Source: Acidobacteriota bacterium
GTDB taxonomy: Bacteria; Acidobacteriota; Polarisedimenticolia; Polarisedimenticolales; Polarisedimenticolaceae
Length of the DNA: 64,000 nucleotides
NCBI GenBank assembly: GCA_029861955.1
Contig: JAOTYK010000018.1
Location: forward strand, 1-64,000
Direction of reading: 5' to 3'
A model generated the notes under the pieces. The model was given only the letters and a program-made list of their open reading frames with translations. It searched no databases and was not told the DNA's origin. Every line of letters starts with the position of its first letter. The stretch's first letter is position 1. Shown here piece after piece: positions 44,881 through 53,979 of the stretch. The position numbers and the translations under genes were made by a program.

Positions 44881-46790
44881 TTGTAACTCCGCTGCGCCAG
44901 TGCCACGTTCTCGAAGACCAGAGGCTCGCGATGGTGGCTGGGGGTCGCACCCTCACCTTCGTGGGCCCAGACGGAGGCGTAGGCGTAGTCCTCGTCGTTC
45001 CGGAGCGCCTCCCCCTCTTCCGTCTGGTATTCCTCGCGGAAGTGGGCGCCGCAAGACTCGTTTCGACCGAGTGCGTCGCGACACATCAGCTCTGCCAGCT
45101 CGAAGAAGTCGGCGACGCGACCCGCGTTCTCCAGCTGTTGGTTCAGCTCCGCCCCGTTCCCCGGAACCGTGATGTCGGCCCAGAACTGCTGACGCAGTTG
45201 AGCGATCTTGCCGATGGCATCCTCGAGGCCGGCGCGATTGCGGGACATCCCGCAGTGATTCCAGACGATGCGCCCGAGCTCCCGGTGGAACGAGTCGGCG
45301 GTGCGCGAGCCCTTGTTCTCGATGAAATGCTTGATCCGGGCACCGACCTCTGTCTCGACCTGCTTGCACACGCCGTCCTCGGGATCGACACCGTGTCGCG
45401 GTTTCCGGGCGAGGTAGTCGCCGATGGTGTAGGGCAGGATGAAGTAGCCGTCCGCCAGACCCTGCATCAGTGCGCTGGCACCGAGCCGATTGGCACCGTG
45501 ATCGGAGAAGTTGGCCTCGCCGATCGTAAACAGACCCGGAACGGTGGTCATCAGGTTGTAGTCGACCCACAGACCGCCCATCGAGTAGTGGGGCGCCGGA
45601 TAGATCCGCATCGGGGTCTCGACCGGACTCTCGCCGGTGATTCGCTGATACATGTCGAACAGGTTGCCGTAACGCTCGCGTACCACCGATTCGCCCAGGC
45701 GGGAGATGGCATCCGCGAAATCGAGGTAGACGCCGTTCTTGAGCTCGCCGACGCCGTGACCCCGATCGACCATCTCCTTGGCACGCCGTGACGAGATGTC
45801 TCTTGGGCTCAGGTTGCCGAAGCTGGGGTAGATCCGCTCCAGGTAGTAGTCCCGTTCCGCATCCGGAATCTCGGCAGGCGTCCGCCGATCCTCGCCGGTC
45901 CGCGGAACCCAGATGCGGCCATCGTTACGCAACGACTCGCTCATCAGCGTCAGCTTCGACTGGTACTCGCCGCTGGCCGGAATACAGGTGGGGTGGATCT
46001 GGGTGAAGCAGGGGTTGGCGAAGCCGGCGCCACGTCGATGGGCACGCCACCCGGCTGTGACGTTGCAGGCCATCGCATTCGTCGAGAGGTAGAAGACGTT
46101 GCAGTACCCGCCGGTCGCAAGCACGACGGCATCGGCCGTAAAGGAACGGATCGACCCGGTGGTCAGGTTTCGCGTGACGATGCCGCAGGCGCGCCCCTCA
46201 TGGACGATCACGTCGAGCATCTCGGTGCGGGTATGCATCTGGACTCTACCGGCGGCGATCTGCCGAGAGAGGGCCTGGTAGGCACCGAGGAGCAGTTGCT
46301 GACCCGTCTGCCCGCGGGCGTAGAACGTGCGGGAGACCTGTGCGCCGCCGAAGCTGCGATTCGCCAGGAGCCCACCGTAGTCACGCGCAAACGGAACACC
46401 CTGTGCGACGCATTGATCGATGATGTTGACGCTGACCTGCGCCAGGCGGTGCACGTTGGCCTCGCGCGACCGAAAGTCGCCACCCTTGACCGTGTCGTAG
46501 AACAACCGAAACACGCTGTCGCCGTCGTTCTGGTAGTTCTTGGCTGCGTTGATGCCCCCCTGCGCCGCGATGCTGTGGGCACGTCTCGGGCTGTCATGAA
46601 ACGTGAAGCACTGAACCCCGTAGCCCAGTTCGGCCATCGTGGCCGATGCGGAGGCGCCGGCGAGACCGGAGCCGACGACGATGACATTGAAACGACGCTT
46701 GTTGGCAGGATTGACGAGTTTTAGATCGAAGCGGTGGCGATCCCACTTGTCGGCGATCGGACCACCCGGGACGCGTGCGTTCAATTCCAT
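44877..46790 (-). CDS. sdhA: Succinate dehydrogenase / fumarate reductase flavoprotein subunit
   Basis: 637 residues. FAD-binding [19 protein letters not shown], the covalent-FAD His region [17 protein letters not shown], and the substrate-binding block [17 protein letters not shown], with HPTCIPAS-like [18 protein letters not shown]. Active-site Arg and His residues are in place. It oxidises succinate to fumarate in the cytoplasm, giving electrons to SdhB. An N-terminal extension ([19 protein letters not shown]) is typical of the longer, non-classical SdhA clade. The sdhC stop is 30 bases upstream. Confidence 0.95.
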   Translation of the reverse strand: MELNARVPGGPIADKWDRHRFDLKLVNPANKRRFNVIVVGSGLAGASASATMAELGYGVQCFTFHDSPRRAHSIAAQGGINAAKNYQNDGDSVFRLFYDTVKGGDFRSREANVHRLAQVSVNIIDQCVAQGVPFARDYGGLLANRSFGGAQVSRTFYARGQTGQQLLLGAYQALSRQIAAGRVQMHTRTEMLDVIVHEGRACGIVTRNLTTGSIRSFTADAVVLATGGYCNVFYLSTNAMACNVTAGWRAHRRGAGFANPCFTQIHPTCIPASGEYQSKLTLMSESLRNDGRIWVPRTGEDRRTPAEIPDAERDYYLERIYPSFGNLSPRDISSRRAKEMVDRGHGVGELKNGVYLDFADAISRLGESVVRERYGNLFDMYQRITGESPVETPMRIYPAPHYSMGGLWVDYNLMTTVPGLFTIGEANFSDHGANRLGASALMQGLADGYFILPYTIGDYLARKPRHGVDPEDGVCKQVETEVGARIKHFIENKGSRTADSFHRELGRIVWNHCGMSRNRAGLEDAIGKIAQLRQQFWADITVPGNGAELNQQLENAGRVADFFELAELMCRDALGRNESCGAHFREEYQTEEGEALRNDEDYAYASVWAHEGEGATPSHHREPLVFENVALAQRSYK

Positions 46791-46820
46791 ATCAAATCTC
46801 GATGATTCGCGGCTGGCCCA

Positions 46821-47501
46821 TTAGCGAACCAGTCCGGTCAGCACGGCAAGCGGGATAGAAATGTTTCCGGTCGCGACGATGATGGCGAAGCCGGCGGCGA
46901 CAGGGCGTCGACATCGAACCACCCATGGCGTCTCGATGCCCAGCGTCTGGGTCATGCTCCAGACGCCGTGATACAGGTGGAGCGATAGCGGGATCATCGC
47001 GAAAACGTAGGCCAGCGCGATGGGCCACTGGCGGAATCCGAAGACGACCCGGGCATAGACGGAATGTTCATCATCGGCAGGCATGTGTACGACGCCGAGC
47101 GTCAGGTGCAGCAAGTGATAGACGATGAACGCCAGGACGATCAGCCCTCCCCATCGCATCGTTCGCGAGGCGTAGCTGAATGCCAGGTCGTTGTCCTTGC
47201 GATAGTTCACCGGTCTGGCGCCGCGGCTCAGTCGGGTCAGTGAGGCCGCGCAGCGGATATGAACGGCGACCGCAATCAGCAGAGCCAGGCGCGCCAACCA
47301 GAGAGCCTGGTGCGAGCCGAGTATCGGGGCCCCCATCACCTCCAGGAACTCCGCGTAGGCATCGTACTTGTCGGCCCCCTGATAGATCTTCAGGTTGCCC
47401 AGCATGTGGAAGAAGACGAAGCCGAGAAGGGCGAACCCTGACAGGGCCATCAGGAGCTTCTTTCCCACCGTGCTGTCGAGGAGTTTCAGTGCGCGACGCA
47501 T
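46821..47501 (-). CDS. sdhC: Succinate dehydrogenase cytochrome b558-type membrane anchor
   Basis: 226 residues from the ATG at 47501 (MRRALKLLDSTVGKKLLM); the longer reading to 47636 runs into the helicase promoter region. Five membrane helices with His residues placed for two hemes: HMLGNLKIYQG, HIRCAASLTRLS, VYHLLHLTLGVVHM and LYHGVWSMTQTLGIETP. This is the single-subunit, diheme b558 form, as in Bacillus and Bacteroidota, so no sdhD is expected. It passes electrons to quinone. First gene of sdhCAB. It has no clear Shine-Dalgarno; a -10-like TATCAT lies 10 bases before the ATG. Divergent from the helicase. Confidence 0.93.
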   Translation of the reverse strand: MRRALKLLDSTVGKKLLMALSGFALLGFVFFHMLGNLKIYQGADKYDAYAEFLEVMGAPILGSHQALWLARLALLIAVAVHIRCAASLTRLSRGARPVNYRKDNDLAFSYASRTMRWGGLIVLAFIVYHLLHLTLGVVHMPADDEHSVYARVVFGFRQWPIALAYVFAMIPLSLHLYHGVWSMTQTLGIETPWVVRCRRPVAAGFAIIVATGNISIPLAVLTGLVR

Positions 47502-47576
47502 TGCGTGCCGGATGATAAGGCAATCCCTCAAGGAGGTGCAAGAATCGCGTGCGATAATGGACAGTACGGGAGTCCG

Positions 47577-50525
47577 ATGCAGCGAGTCGTTGACCGATTG
47601 TGTGAGCATGAGACGTTGGGTCGAATGGTGTCCCATGTTCGGCGACTGGAAGGTGTTGAGGCACGCTACGCCAAGCCGAACGAGCCCCTCCCTTCCAATC
47701 TTCAGGAGGCTCTTGGCGAATTAGGGATCTCCCGGCTCTACAGTCATCAGGCGCGCGGCCTGGACCACGTTCGCGACCAACGCAACGTTCTGCTGGCCAC
47801 ACCCACCGCTTCGGGGAAGACGCTCCTGTTTGCGACCTCGGTGCTCGAGCAGATTCAGCGATCGCCGGGTTCCCGGGCGTTGATCGTCTACCCGACCAAG
47901 GCGCTGGCCCAGGACCAGTTGACGGCGTTTCGGCGCATGACCGGGGCGCTGGGGGCACTTCGGCCTCCAAGATTCGAGATCTACGACGGCGATACGCCCC
48001 AGTCGACTCGGCGTCGGATGCGTGCGGATCCCCCCGATGTCCTCTTGACGAATCCTGACATGCTGCACTACGGGCTCCTGGCCCATCACGAGTCCTGGTC
48101 GGAGTTCCTGTCCCGGCTGACGTTCATCGTGTTCGACGAATTGCACGTCTATCGCGGGATATTCGGAGCCCATGTCCACCACATCGTTCGTCGGCTCAAG
48201 CGTCTTGCCCGGCAGTACGGGGCGACGCCACGGCTGATCGCGGCCTCTGCGACCGTTGCAAGACCGGGCGAGTTTGCGCAGACCCTCCTTGGCGAACCGT
48301 TCGAGGTGGTCACCGAATCGGGGGCCCCGACGGCAGCGCGGACCGTGATGTTCGTCAACCCGGTGACGGTCTCGCCGTACACCACGGCGGTCCGTGTGCT
48401 CGGAGAGGTGATCGACGCCGGACTCAAGACCATCGCATTCACCCGTGCCCGGCGAGTGACGGAACTCCTCCACAGCTGGGTGGTTCGGCAGAATCCGGAG
48501 TTGGCGGATCGCGTCGCACCGTACCGTGCGGGATACCTGCCCGAGGAGCGGCGGGCTCTGGAGCGACGGTTGTTCAGCGGTCAACTCGCGGCCGTGTTCT
48601 CGACGAGTGCCCTGGAGCTCGGGATCGACGTCGGCGCGCTGGACTGCTGTCTGCTGGTCGGCTATCCCGGGTCTCTCATCTCGTCGTGGCAGCGGATCGG
48701 TCGTGTCGGGCGTTCGGGCCGAGAAGGACTGGTCGTGCAGGTGGCGATGCCCGACGCGCTGGATCAATACATGATCCGGCACCCCGATCGATTCTTCGAC
48801 GGCGAGTTCGAGGAGGCGGTACTCGATCCGCATAACCCCATGATCGCGGGACCGCACCTTGTCTGTGCGGCGGCCGAGAGCCCCCTGCAGCGTCACGAGG
48901 TGCAGGACGGGTCCGCACGCACGGAGTCCATGGTCGCCGAGATGACCCGTGACGGTCGTCTCGTGCAGGACGCGGGCGGCGAGCAGCTGTTCTCTCCGGG
49001 GCGTCGACCGCACCGCGACGTGCGACCGCGGGGTGCGGCGGCACCGTTCACGATCCTGGATGCAGAATCGGGTAAGGCGATCGGCTCCGTGGATGGCGCT
49101 CGCGTCTATCAGGAATGTCACGCCGGCGCGGTCTATCTCCACGGCGGCCAGTCGTTCCATGTCGAGCGGCTCGATGTCGATCGTCACGAGGTGCATGCCC
49201 GCCGCCGACGGGTCGACTACTTCACGGTCGTCCAGGGTGAGAAAGAGACCGAGATCCTGGAGGAGCTGGAAACCGGCCGGGTCGGTCCATTTCCGGTCTC
49301 GCTGGGACGTCTCAAGGTGACCGTTCGCGTTCGCGGTTACCAGAAGAAGCGACTCTTCGATGGCGAGACGATCTCCCAGCATTCACTCGAGGCCCCGCCC
49401 AGGATCTTCGAGACGGTCGGACTCTGGGTCGCTCTGCCCACCGAGCTGCCGGCCGCCTTCACCGCAGAGGAACACCACTTCATGGGTTCGATCCACGCGA
49501 CGGAGCATGCGGCCATCGGGTTGTTTCCGTTGATGGCCATCTCCGACCGAGGCGATATCGGCGGGATCTCGTATACGGGGCATCCGCAGCTCGGTCGTCC
49601 GGCCATCTTCATCTACGACGGTGTTCCAGGTGGCGTCGGGCTGGCCGAGAGGGCGTTCCACGATCTGCCACGCCTTCTGGAGCGGACCCATGGGTTGATC
49701 GCCGCCTGCGAGTGCGAGGACGGTTGTCCCGGTTGCATCCAGTCGCCGCGCTGTGGCAATGGGAACAAGCCACTGGACAAGTCGGGGGCGCTGAGGGTCC
49801 TCGAGCTTCTCACGGGACAGGTCGCTGCGGAACGCTACGGTCTGGACTCCGCCGCGATCGAAGCGGAGCAGCCCGAGGTCCAACCCTATCGAGCGCCGGC
49901 GGAAGAGGATGCCGCGGGTTCTCGTCATGGGGTGCGGCGATCCGGGAACATCGACCCCGTCGCGAGGGTCGGTGGGCGTACCCTGATCTTCGATCTGGAA
50001 ACGCAGCGGTCGGCAGAGGAGGTCGGTGGGTGGAATCGGGCGGATCGAATGGGGTTGGCGTTGGCCGTCGTCTACGACGTCGAACGCAGCGCATTCCGAA
50101 CCTACCACGAGCACGATATTGACGCGTTGCTCCTGGATCTCGTGATGGCCGATCGGGTCGTCGGGTTCAATATCGACCGATTCGACATGCTGGTTCTGAA
50201 GGGTTGTACCGATCGCGACTTGAATCGCATCCGAACGTTTGACATGTTGGCCGACATCCACGATCGACTTCACTTTCGATTGTCGTTGGCCCACCTGAGC
50301 GAGGCGAACCTCGGTGAGTCCAAGGGTGGCGACGGTCTGCAGAGTCTTGTCTGGTGGAAGGAAGGACGTATCGATCTGATTGAGCAATACTGTAAGAAGG
50401 ATGTTGATCTGACCCATCGGCTCTACCGACTGGGCTGCGAACAGGGATTTCTGCTCTACCGCAATCGGGACGAGCAACTCCTCCGGTTACCGGTGGACTG
50501 GGGACGAAGCGGGGTGGAAGCGTGA
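47577..50525 (+). CDS. DEAD/DEAH helicase fused to a DnaQ-like exonuclease (MrfA-MrfB fusion)
   Basis: 982 residues from the ATG at 47577, which follows GGGAG. Helicase core: Walker A ATPTASGKTLLFATS (residues about 70-85), DELHVYRG Walker B, ASATVARPGEFA, and C-terminal GRVGRSGREGLVVQV with an Arg finger. A DUF1998-type module (about 640-760) has a four-Cys zinc-binding set CECEDGCPGCIQSPRCGNGN. The protein then ends in an RNase H-like 3'-5' exonuclease (about 800-970) with motifs FDLET, VVGFNIDRFD and YCKKDVDLT. In Bacillus MrfA (helicase) and MrfB (exonuclease) are separate and repair mitomycin-type lesions. Here they are one chain. The DUF1684 lipoprotein follows with overlapping start. 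Confidence 0.9.
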   Translation: MQRVVDRLCEHETLGRMVSHVRRLEGVEARYAKPNEPLPSNLQEALGELGISRLYSHQARGLDHVRDQRNVLLATPTASGKTLLFATSVLEQIQRSPGSRALIVYPTKALAQDQLTAFRRMTGALGALRPPRFEIYDGDTPQSTRRRMRADPPDVLLTNPDMLHYGLLAHHESWSEFLSRLTFIVFDELHVYRGIFGAHVHHIVRRLKRLARQYGATPRLIAASATVARPGEFAQTLLGEPFEVVTESGAPTAARTVMFVNPVTVSPYTTAVRVLGEVIDAGLKTIAFTRARRVTELLHSWVVRQNPELADRVAPYRAGYLPEERRALERRLFSGQLAAVFSTSALELGIDVGALDCCLLVGYPGSLISSWQRIGRVGRSGREGLVVQVAMPDALDQYMIRHPDRFFDGEFEEAVLDPHNPMIAGPHLVCAAAESPLQRHEVQDGSARTESMVAEMTRDGRLVQDAGGEQLFSPGRRPHRDVRPRGAAAPFTILDAESGKAIGSVDGARVYQECHAGAVYLHGGQSFHVERLDVDRHEVHARRRRVDYFTVVQGEKETEILEELETGRVGPFPVSLGRLKVTVRVRGYQKKRLFDGETISQHSLEAPPRIFETVGLWVALPTELPAAFTAEEHHFMGSIHATEHAAIGLFPLMAISDRGDIGGISYTGHPQLGRPAIFIYDGVPGGVGLAERAFHDLPRLLERTHGLIAACECEDGCPGCIQSPRCGNGNKPLDKSGALRVLELLTGQVAAERYGLDSAAIEAEQPEVQPYRAPAEEDAAGSRHGVRRSGNIDPVARVGGRTLIFDLETQRSAEEVGGWNRADRMGLALAVVYDVERSAFRTYHEHDIDALLLDLVMADRVVGFNIDRFDMLVLKGCTDRDLNRIRTFDMLADIHDRLHFRLSLAHLSEANLGESKGGDGLQSLVWWKEGRIDLIEQYCKKDVDLTHRLYRLGCEQGFLLYRNRDEQLLRLPVDWGRSGVEA

Positions 50526-51184
50526 TGTTCAGAAGATGCGTGTTCGGCGTTATGGCCCTGTCTCTCGCGGTCGTGGGGTGCGATCGGTCGGCTCCGACCA
50601 CCCGGATGGTTTCGGTGGCTCCACCGCCCGACTGGTCGCACCAGATCGAGCATGGCCGTCAGCAGCGCGAGGCCAACTTTCGCACGGAGGCGTGGAGTCC
50701 AATCCCGGCTGCTTCTCGTGCGACCTTCGAGGGGCTTCAGTTCTTCCCGGCGGATTCTCGTTTCTACTTCATCGGTTCCGTGACGCGGTACGCCGAACCC
50801 GAACGTCTTCCGATGGTGACCACCACCGGTCAGACCCGGGAAGCGGAGCGAGTGGGCTGGCTGGAGTTCGAACTGGACGGCAACCTGCACCGGCTGCAGG
50901 TCTATCGCATGCTCGATACCGATCATGGCGAGTCCGAGGGTCTGTTCCTGCCGTTCGCCGACGGCACCACCGGATCCGAGACCTATCCCGCCGGACGCTA
51001 CCTCGAGCTGCGGGGACCGGACCATGGACCGTATGTTCTCGACTTCAACGGTGCGTACAACCCGTACTGTGCCTACGGCGAACCGGAGCGTTACGCCTGC
51101 CCACGTACCCCCGAGGAGAATCGACTGTCGGTGTCGGTCGAGGCTGGCGAGCGAGGCTTTGAGGTCGATGGCGACCCGTCCTGA
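50525..51184 (+). CDS. DUF1684-like lipoprotein
   Basis: 219 residues. The ATG at 50525 overlaps the helicase stop (a GTG at 50522 would add one residue). A lipoprotein signal ends in AVVGC (about residue 19). The mature part matches the DUF1684 plan, with TFEGLQFFPADSRFYF, GWLEFELDGNLHRLQVYRM and the closing block DFNGAYNPYCAYGEPERYACPRTPEENRLSVSVEAGE. The function of the family is unknown to me. Probably periplasmic or outer-membrane anchored. It overlaps aroK by 17 bases. Confidence 0.8.
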   Translation: MFRRCVFGVMALSLAVVGCDRSAPTTRMVSVAPPPDWSHQIEHGRQQREANFRTEAWSPIPAASRATFEGLQFFPADSRFYFIGSVTRYAEPERLPMVTTTGQTREAERVGWLEFELDGNLHRLQVYRMLDTDHGESEGLFLPFADGTTGSETYPAGRYLELRGPDHGPYVLDFNGAYNPYCAYGEPERYACPRTPEENRLSVSVEAGERGFEVDGDPS

Positions 51185-51704
51185 CATCCTCCGTCCGATC
51201 TTCCTTCTGGGTTTCATGGGGGCGGGCAAGAGCACCGTCGGTCCCATCGTCGCCCGACATCTGGGGCTCCCGTTCGTCGACACCGACGCATTGATCGAAT
51301 CGCGGGAGGGACGATCGATCCGACAGATCTTCGCCGAGGACGGCGAGGCCGTTTTTCGCCGGCTGGAGTCCGATCGACTCGAGGAGCTCCTGGGTGCCGG
51401 ACCGGCGGTGGTCGCCACCGGGGGAGGGGTTTACCAAAGTTTTTCCGTGCGTCGATCCCTCCACCGCCACGGAACGACGGTCTGGCTGGATGTTCCCTGG
51501 CAGGTCGTCGGTCAGCGGGTTCCTCGCGGGGACGATCGCCCGCTCTTCAAATCGGATTATTCGCCGGAATTCAGGGCTTTTTTCGAAAAACGGCGAGCCT
51601 GCTACGCCCTGGCGGCGGTCCGGGTTGACGCGGGGTCGGGGAGTGCCGAGGAGGTGGCCCGACGGATCGTCGTCGGGCTGGGTCTCAGCAAGCAATACCC
51701 GTAG
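51168..51704 (+). CDS. aroK: Shikimate kinase
   Basis: 178 residues from the ATG at 51168, which sits just after GAGG inside the end of the upstream gene; longer readings to 50925 are not convincing. NMP-kinase-like fold: Walker A LGFMGAGKSTVG, shikimate-binding FVDTDALIESREGRSIRQIF with D and R residues, EAVFRRLESDRLEEL, ATGGGVYQS, and lid RPLFK. It phosphorylates shikimate at the 3-OH in the aromatic amino-acid pathway. Length and motifs are standard. Confidence 0.95.
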   Translation: MATRPDILRPIFLLGFMGAGKSTVGPIVARHLGLPFVDTDALIESREGRSIRQIFAEDGEAVFRRLESDRLEELLGAGPAVVATGGGVYQSFSVRRSLHRHGTTVWLDVPWQVVGQRVPRGDDRPLFKSDYSPEFRAFFEKRRACYALAAVRVDAGSGSAEEVARRIVVGLGLSKQYP

Positions 51705-51720
51705 TTTCCTGAGATTTTTG

Positions 51721-51748
51721 TTGATTCGGGCAACGGATCAGAGATACT
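51721..51748 (+). promoter_or_regulatory. Candidate promoter of the HU-like gene
   Basis: TTGATT (51721-51726), 16 bases, GATACT (51743-51748); each is four of six to consensus. It lies 35 bases before the start and after the aroK stop, and is followed by a strong GGAGG ribosome site (51772-51776). Confidence 0.45.
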
Positions 51749-51783
51749 AGCCGCGTCGGTGACCTTAGTTTTGGAGGAAAAAG

Positions 51784-52062
51784 ATGACCCGCACGCAAGT
51801 AATCGACTCTCTGGCCGAACGATCTGGGATGGAAAAGCGCGACGTAAAGGCGTTTCTCGACCATCTGACCGGGCTCATCGAGCAGGAGATGCGCAATGGC
51901 GGCGAGGTGCCGCTGAAGGGCCTTGGCAAGTTCAAGGTTTCCCATCGAAAAGCGCGCATCGGGCGGAATCCGTTGACCGGAGAGCCGATCAACATCGCCG
52001 CCAAGACGGTCGCGAAATTCACGATGGCCAAGGCCCTCAAGGATCTCGTCCCTTCGACCTAG
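51784..52062 (+). CDS. HU/IHF-family DNA-binding protein
   Basis: 92 residues. ATG after a strong GGAGG. A helical dimer body (TRTQVIDSLAERSGMEKRDVKAFL) leads to beta strands with GGEVPLKGLGKFKVSHRKAR and the DNA-gripping arm GRNPLTGEPINIAAKTVAKF, the HU/IHF signature. It compacts and bends DNA as a dimer. HU and IHF cannot be told apart by eye. Its stop overlaps the convergent mtaB stop by four bases. Confidence 0.93.
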   Translation: MTRTQVIDSLAERSGMEKRDVKAFLDHLTGLIEQEMRNGGEVPLKGLGKFKVSHRKARIGRNPLTGEPINIAAKTVAKFTMAKALKDLVPST

Positions 52063-53444
52063 ACCGTCGAGTTTTTGCCTTCGAGCGGCTCCGGTACCTG
52101 GAGAGATCCTGGGGCCGGGGTCGCCCATGACGGATGACCGACCCAGCGCGCCGTGGCCCCTTCCTCGTTAGCGCTCGTCAGCTCGACGTCGACCAGTCCC
52201 ACCGCCGATCTCCGACAGGTCCCGCCGGGGGCCTGTAGCTTCACATCGATGAAGTTCCCGGTCAGCGCCCGTTCGCCTTCGCTTCCCAGCGCCACCGCGT
52301 CCAGTCGTCGACCGACAAAGCGTCGGCGAAACTGAAGAGCCTTCTGCGCCGCGAGCTCCCGCAGGCGACGACTTCGTTCGACAATCACCCGGGAGTGAAC
52401 CCGCCCGTCGAGTTCGGAGGCCGGGGTTCCCTGTCGTGGCGACCACGAGAAGACGTGTAGATAGCAGAGGGGCGAGTCCCGAACGAAGCGAAACGTCTCC
52501 TCGAACTGGGCGTCCGTCTCACCGGGAAAGCCGACGATCACATCGGCTCCGAGTGCGATGTCCGGGACACGCGTGGCCAGCGTTTCCAGACGTTCGCTAT
52601 AGGTCTCCAGTCGGTAGTTGCGTCGCATCGCCCGCAGCACCGCAGGAGATCCTGACTGCAGCGGCATCTGCAGATGCGACGCCAGGCGCGGATGGTCGGC
52701 GAGCAGTTCGATCACCTCGTCGGTGACCGTCAGCGGCTCCAGTGAGTTGAGGCGGATGCGGTTGGATCCGGCGACCGAGAGTAACGTCCGCAGCAACGTG
52801 GCCAGCGTCGAACCGTCCTCGAGATCGCGGCCGTAGTCGCCGGTGTTGATGCCGGTCAAGACGACTTCCCGATAGCCCCTGCGGAGAAGGCCGGTGAACG
52901 CGTCGACCACGACCGGCGTCGGCACCGAACGACTTGCGCCCCGCACCGTCGGGATGACGCAGTACGAACAGGCCAGGCGGCAGCCGTCCTGAACCTTCAG
53001 AAAGGCGCGTGTCCGCGAGCCGAAGTAGAGCCCGGCGGCGTTGGGCATCCCGTCACAGCCGCGATCGGGCTGAACACGATTCGAGTCGGTCGCCGTCGGG
53101 AGTCCGAGGCCGTCGAGGATCTCCGGCCACTGCTGTTTCTCGTCGTTTCCGAAGACACCGTCGACTTCCGGCATGGCCCGAAGAATCTCGGGGTCGAGCT
53201 GGGCGTAGCAACCGGTCACCATCAAGGTGCATGCCGGGTTCGCGCGCCGTACGGCGCGGATCAACCGCCGGGCGTCTGCGTCGGCACGATGGGTCACGGT
53301 GCAGGTGTTGACGACGACAACGTCCGCATCGCGGTAATGCTCGCGTCGGTCGAACCCCCGCCGGACCAATTCTCCGTCGATCGCGGCGCTATCGAACTGA
53401 TTCGCCTTGCAGCCAAGAGTAATCGTATGAAAGCCGCCGGACAC
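52059..53444 (-). CDS. mtaB: tRNA t6A37 methylthiotransferase (MtaB-like)
   Basis: 461 residues from a GTG at 53444, seven bases after the purE stop; the upstream extension to 53525 overlaps purE. N-terminal UPF0004 domain with three cluster-binding Cys regions (ITLGCKANQFDS, VNTCTVTHRAD, VTGCYAQLDP), radical SAM core with the CxxxCxxC motif CRLACSYCVIP, and a C-terminal TRAM domain. Radical-SAM methylthiotransferase family. The short spacing after the second Cys and the ending are closer to MtaB/YqeV, which makes ms2t6A at tRNA position 37, than to MiaB or RimO. Co-transcribed with fmdB-purD-purE. Confidence 0.9.
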   Translation of the reverse strand: MSGGFHTITLGCKANQFDSAAIDGELVRRGFDRREHYRDADVVVVNTCTVTHRADADARRLIRAVRRANPACTLMVTGCYAQLDPEILRAMPEVDGVFGNDEKQQWPEILDGLGLPTATDSNRVQPDRGCDGMPNAAGLYFGSRTRAFLKVQDGCRLACSYCVIPTVRGASRSVPTPVVVDAFTGLLRRGYREVVLTGINTGDYGRDLEDGSTLATLLRTLLSVAGSNRIRLNSLEPLTVTDEVIELLADHPRLASHLQMPLQSGSPAVLRAMRRNYRLETYSERLETLATRVPDIALGADVIVGFPGETDAQFEETFRFVRDSPLCYLHVFSWSPRQGTPASELDGRVHSRVIVERSRRLRELAAQKALQFRRRFVGRRLDAVALGSEGERALTGNFIDVKLQAPGGTCRRSAVGLVDVELTSANEEGATARWVGHPSWATPAPGSLQVPEPLEGKNSTV

Positions 53445-53451
53445 AAGGGGC

Positions 53452-53979
53452 TCAGGAACCGAGCAGCTCGGCCAGTCGCTTCTGGGCGGCATGACTCTTC
53501 TCGGCGACCTTGCCCGCCATCGCATCTCGCGCTTCGCGGAGCCGCTGTGCCAGCCCCTCGTCGCCGATGGCGAGGATCGCGGCGGCTAGCCAGGCGGCGT
53601 TGGCGGCACCCGCCTTGCCGATCGCCAGGGTTCCGACGGGGATGCCGGCCGGCATCTGGGCGGTCGCCAGCAGGGCATCGAGACCGTTGAGGTCCGACGC
53701 CGCCAGCGGAACGCCGAGCACCGGCAACGTGGTGTGGGCGGCGACCACTCCGGCCAGATGGGCGGCGCTACCGGCGCCGGCAATGAAGACCTGGACGCCA
53801 CGACCGGGGGCGCCGCCGACGATCTCCGCGGTGCGTTCCGGCGAACGATGCGCCGAGGTCACGTGGACCTCACAACCGACCGCCAGCTTATTCAAGACCT
53901 TGACCGCCTCCGCCATCACCGGAAGGTCGGAGTCGCTTCCCATCAAGATCGCTACCCGGACTGTTTGTGACTCGCTCAT
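53452..53979 (-). CDS. purE: N5-carboxyaminoimidazole ribonucleotide mutase
   Basis: 175 residues, octamer-forming class I PurE: ILMGSDSDLPVM, the active-site His in VTSAHRSPERTAEIV, AGAGSAAHLAGVVAAH, and LGVPLAASDLNGLDALLATAQMPAG with IGKAGAANAAWLAAAIL. It converts N5-CAIR to CAIR in purine synthesis. The class I form normally needs PurK, and no purK is in the window. It overlaps purD by 4 bases. Confidence 0.95.
   Translation of the reverse strand: MSESQTVRVAILMGSDSDLPVMAEAVKVLNKLAVGCEVHVTSAHRSPERTAEIVGGAPGRGVQVFIAGAGSAAHLAGVVAAHTTLPVLGVPLAASDLNGLDALLATAQMPAGIPVGTLAIGKAGAANAAWLAAAILAIGDEGLAQRLREARDAMAGKVAEKSHAAQKRLAELLGS

Noticed and set aside
47721-49382. A 553-codon open frame on minus, opposite the helicase
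   Set aside because: Shadow of the helicase gene; no coherent domain.
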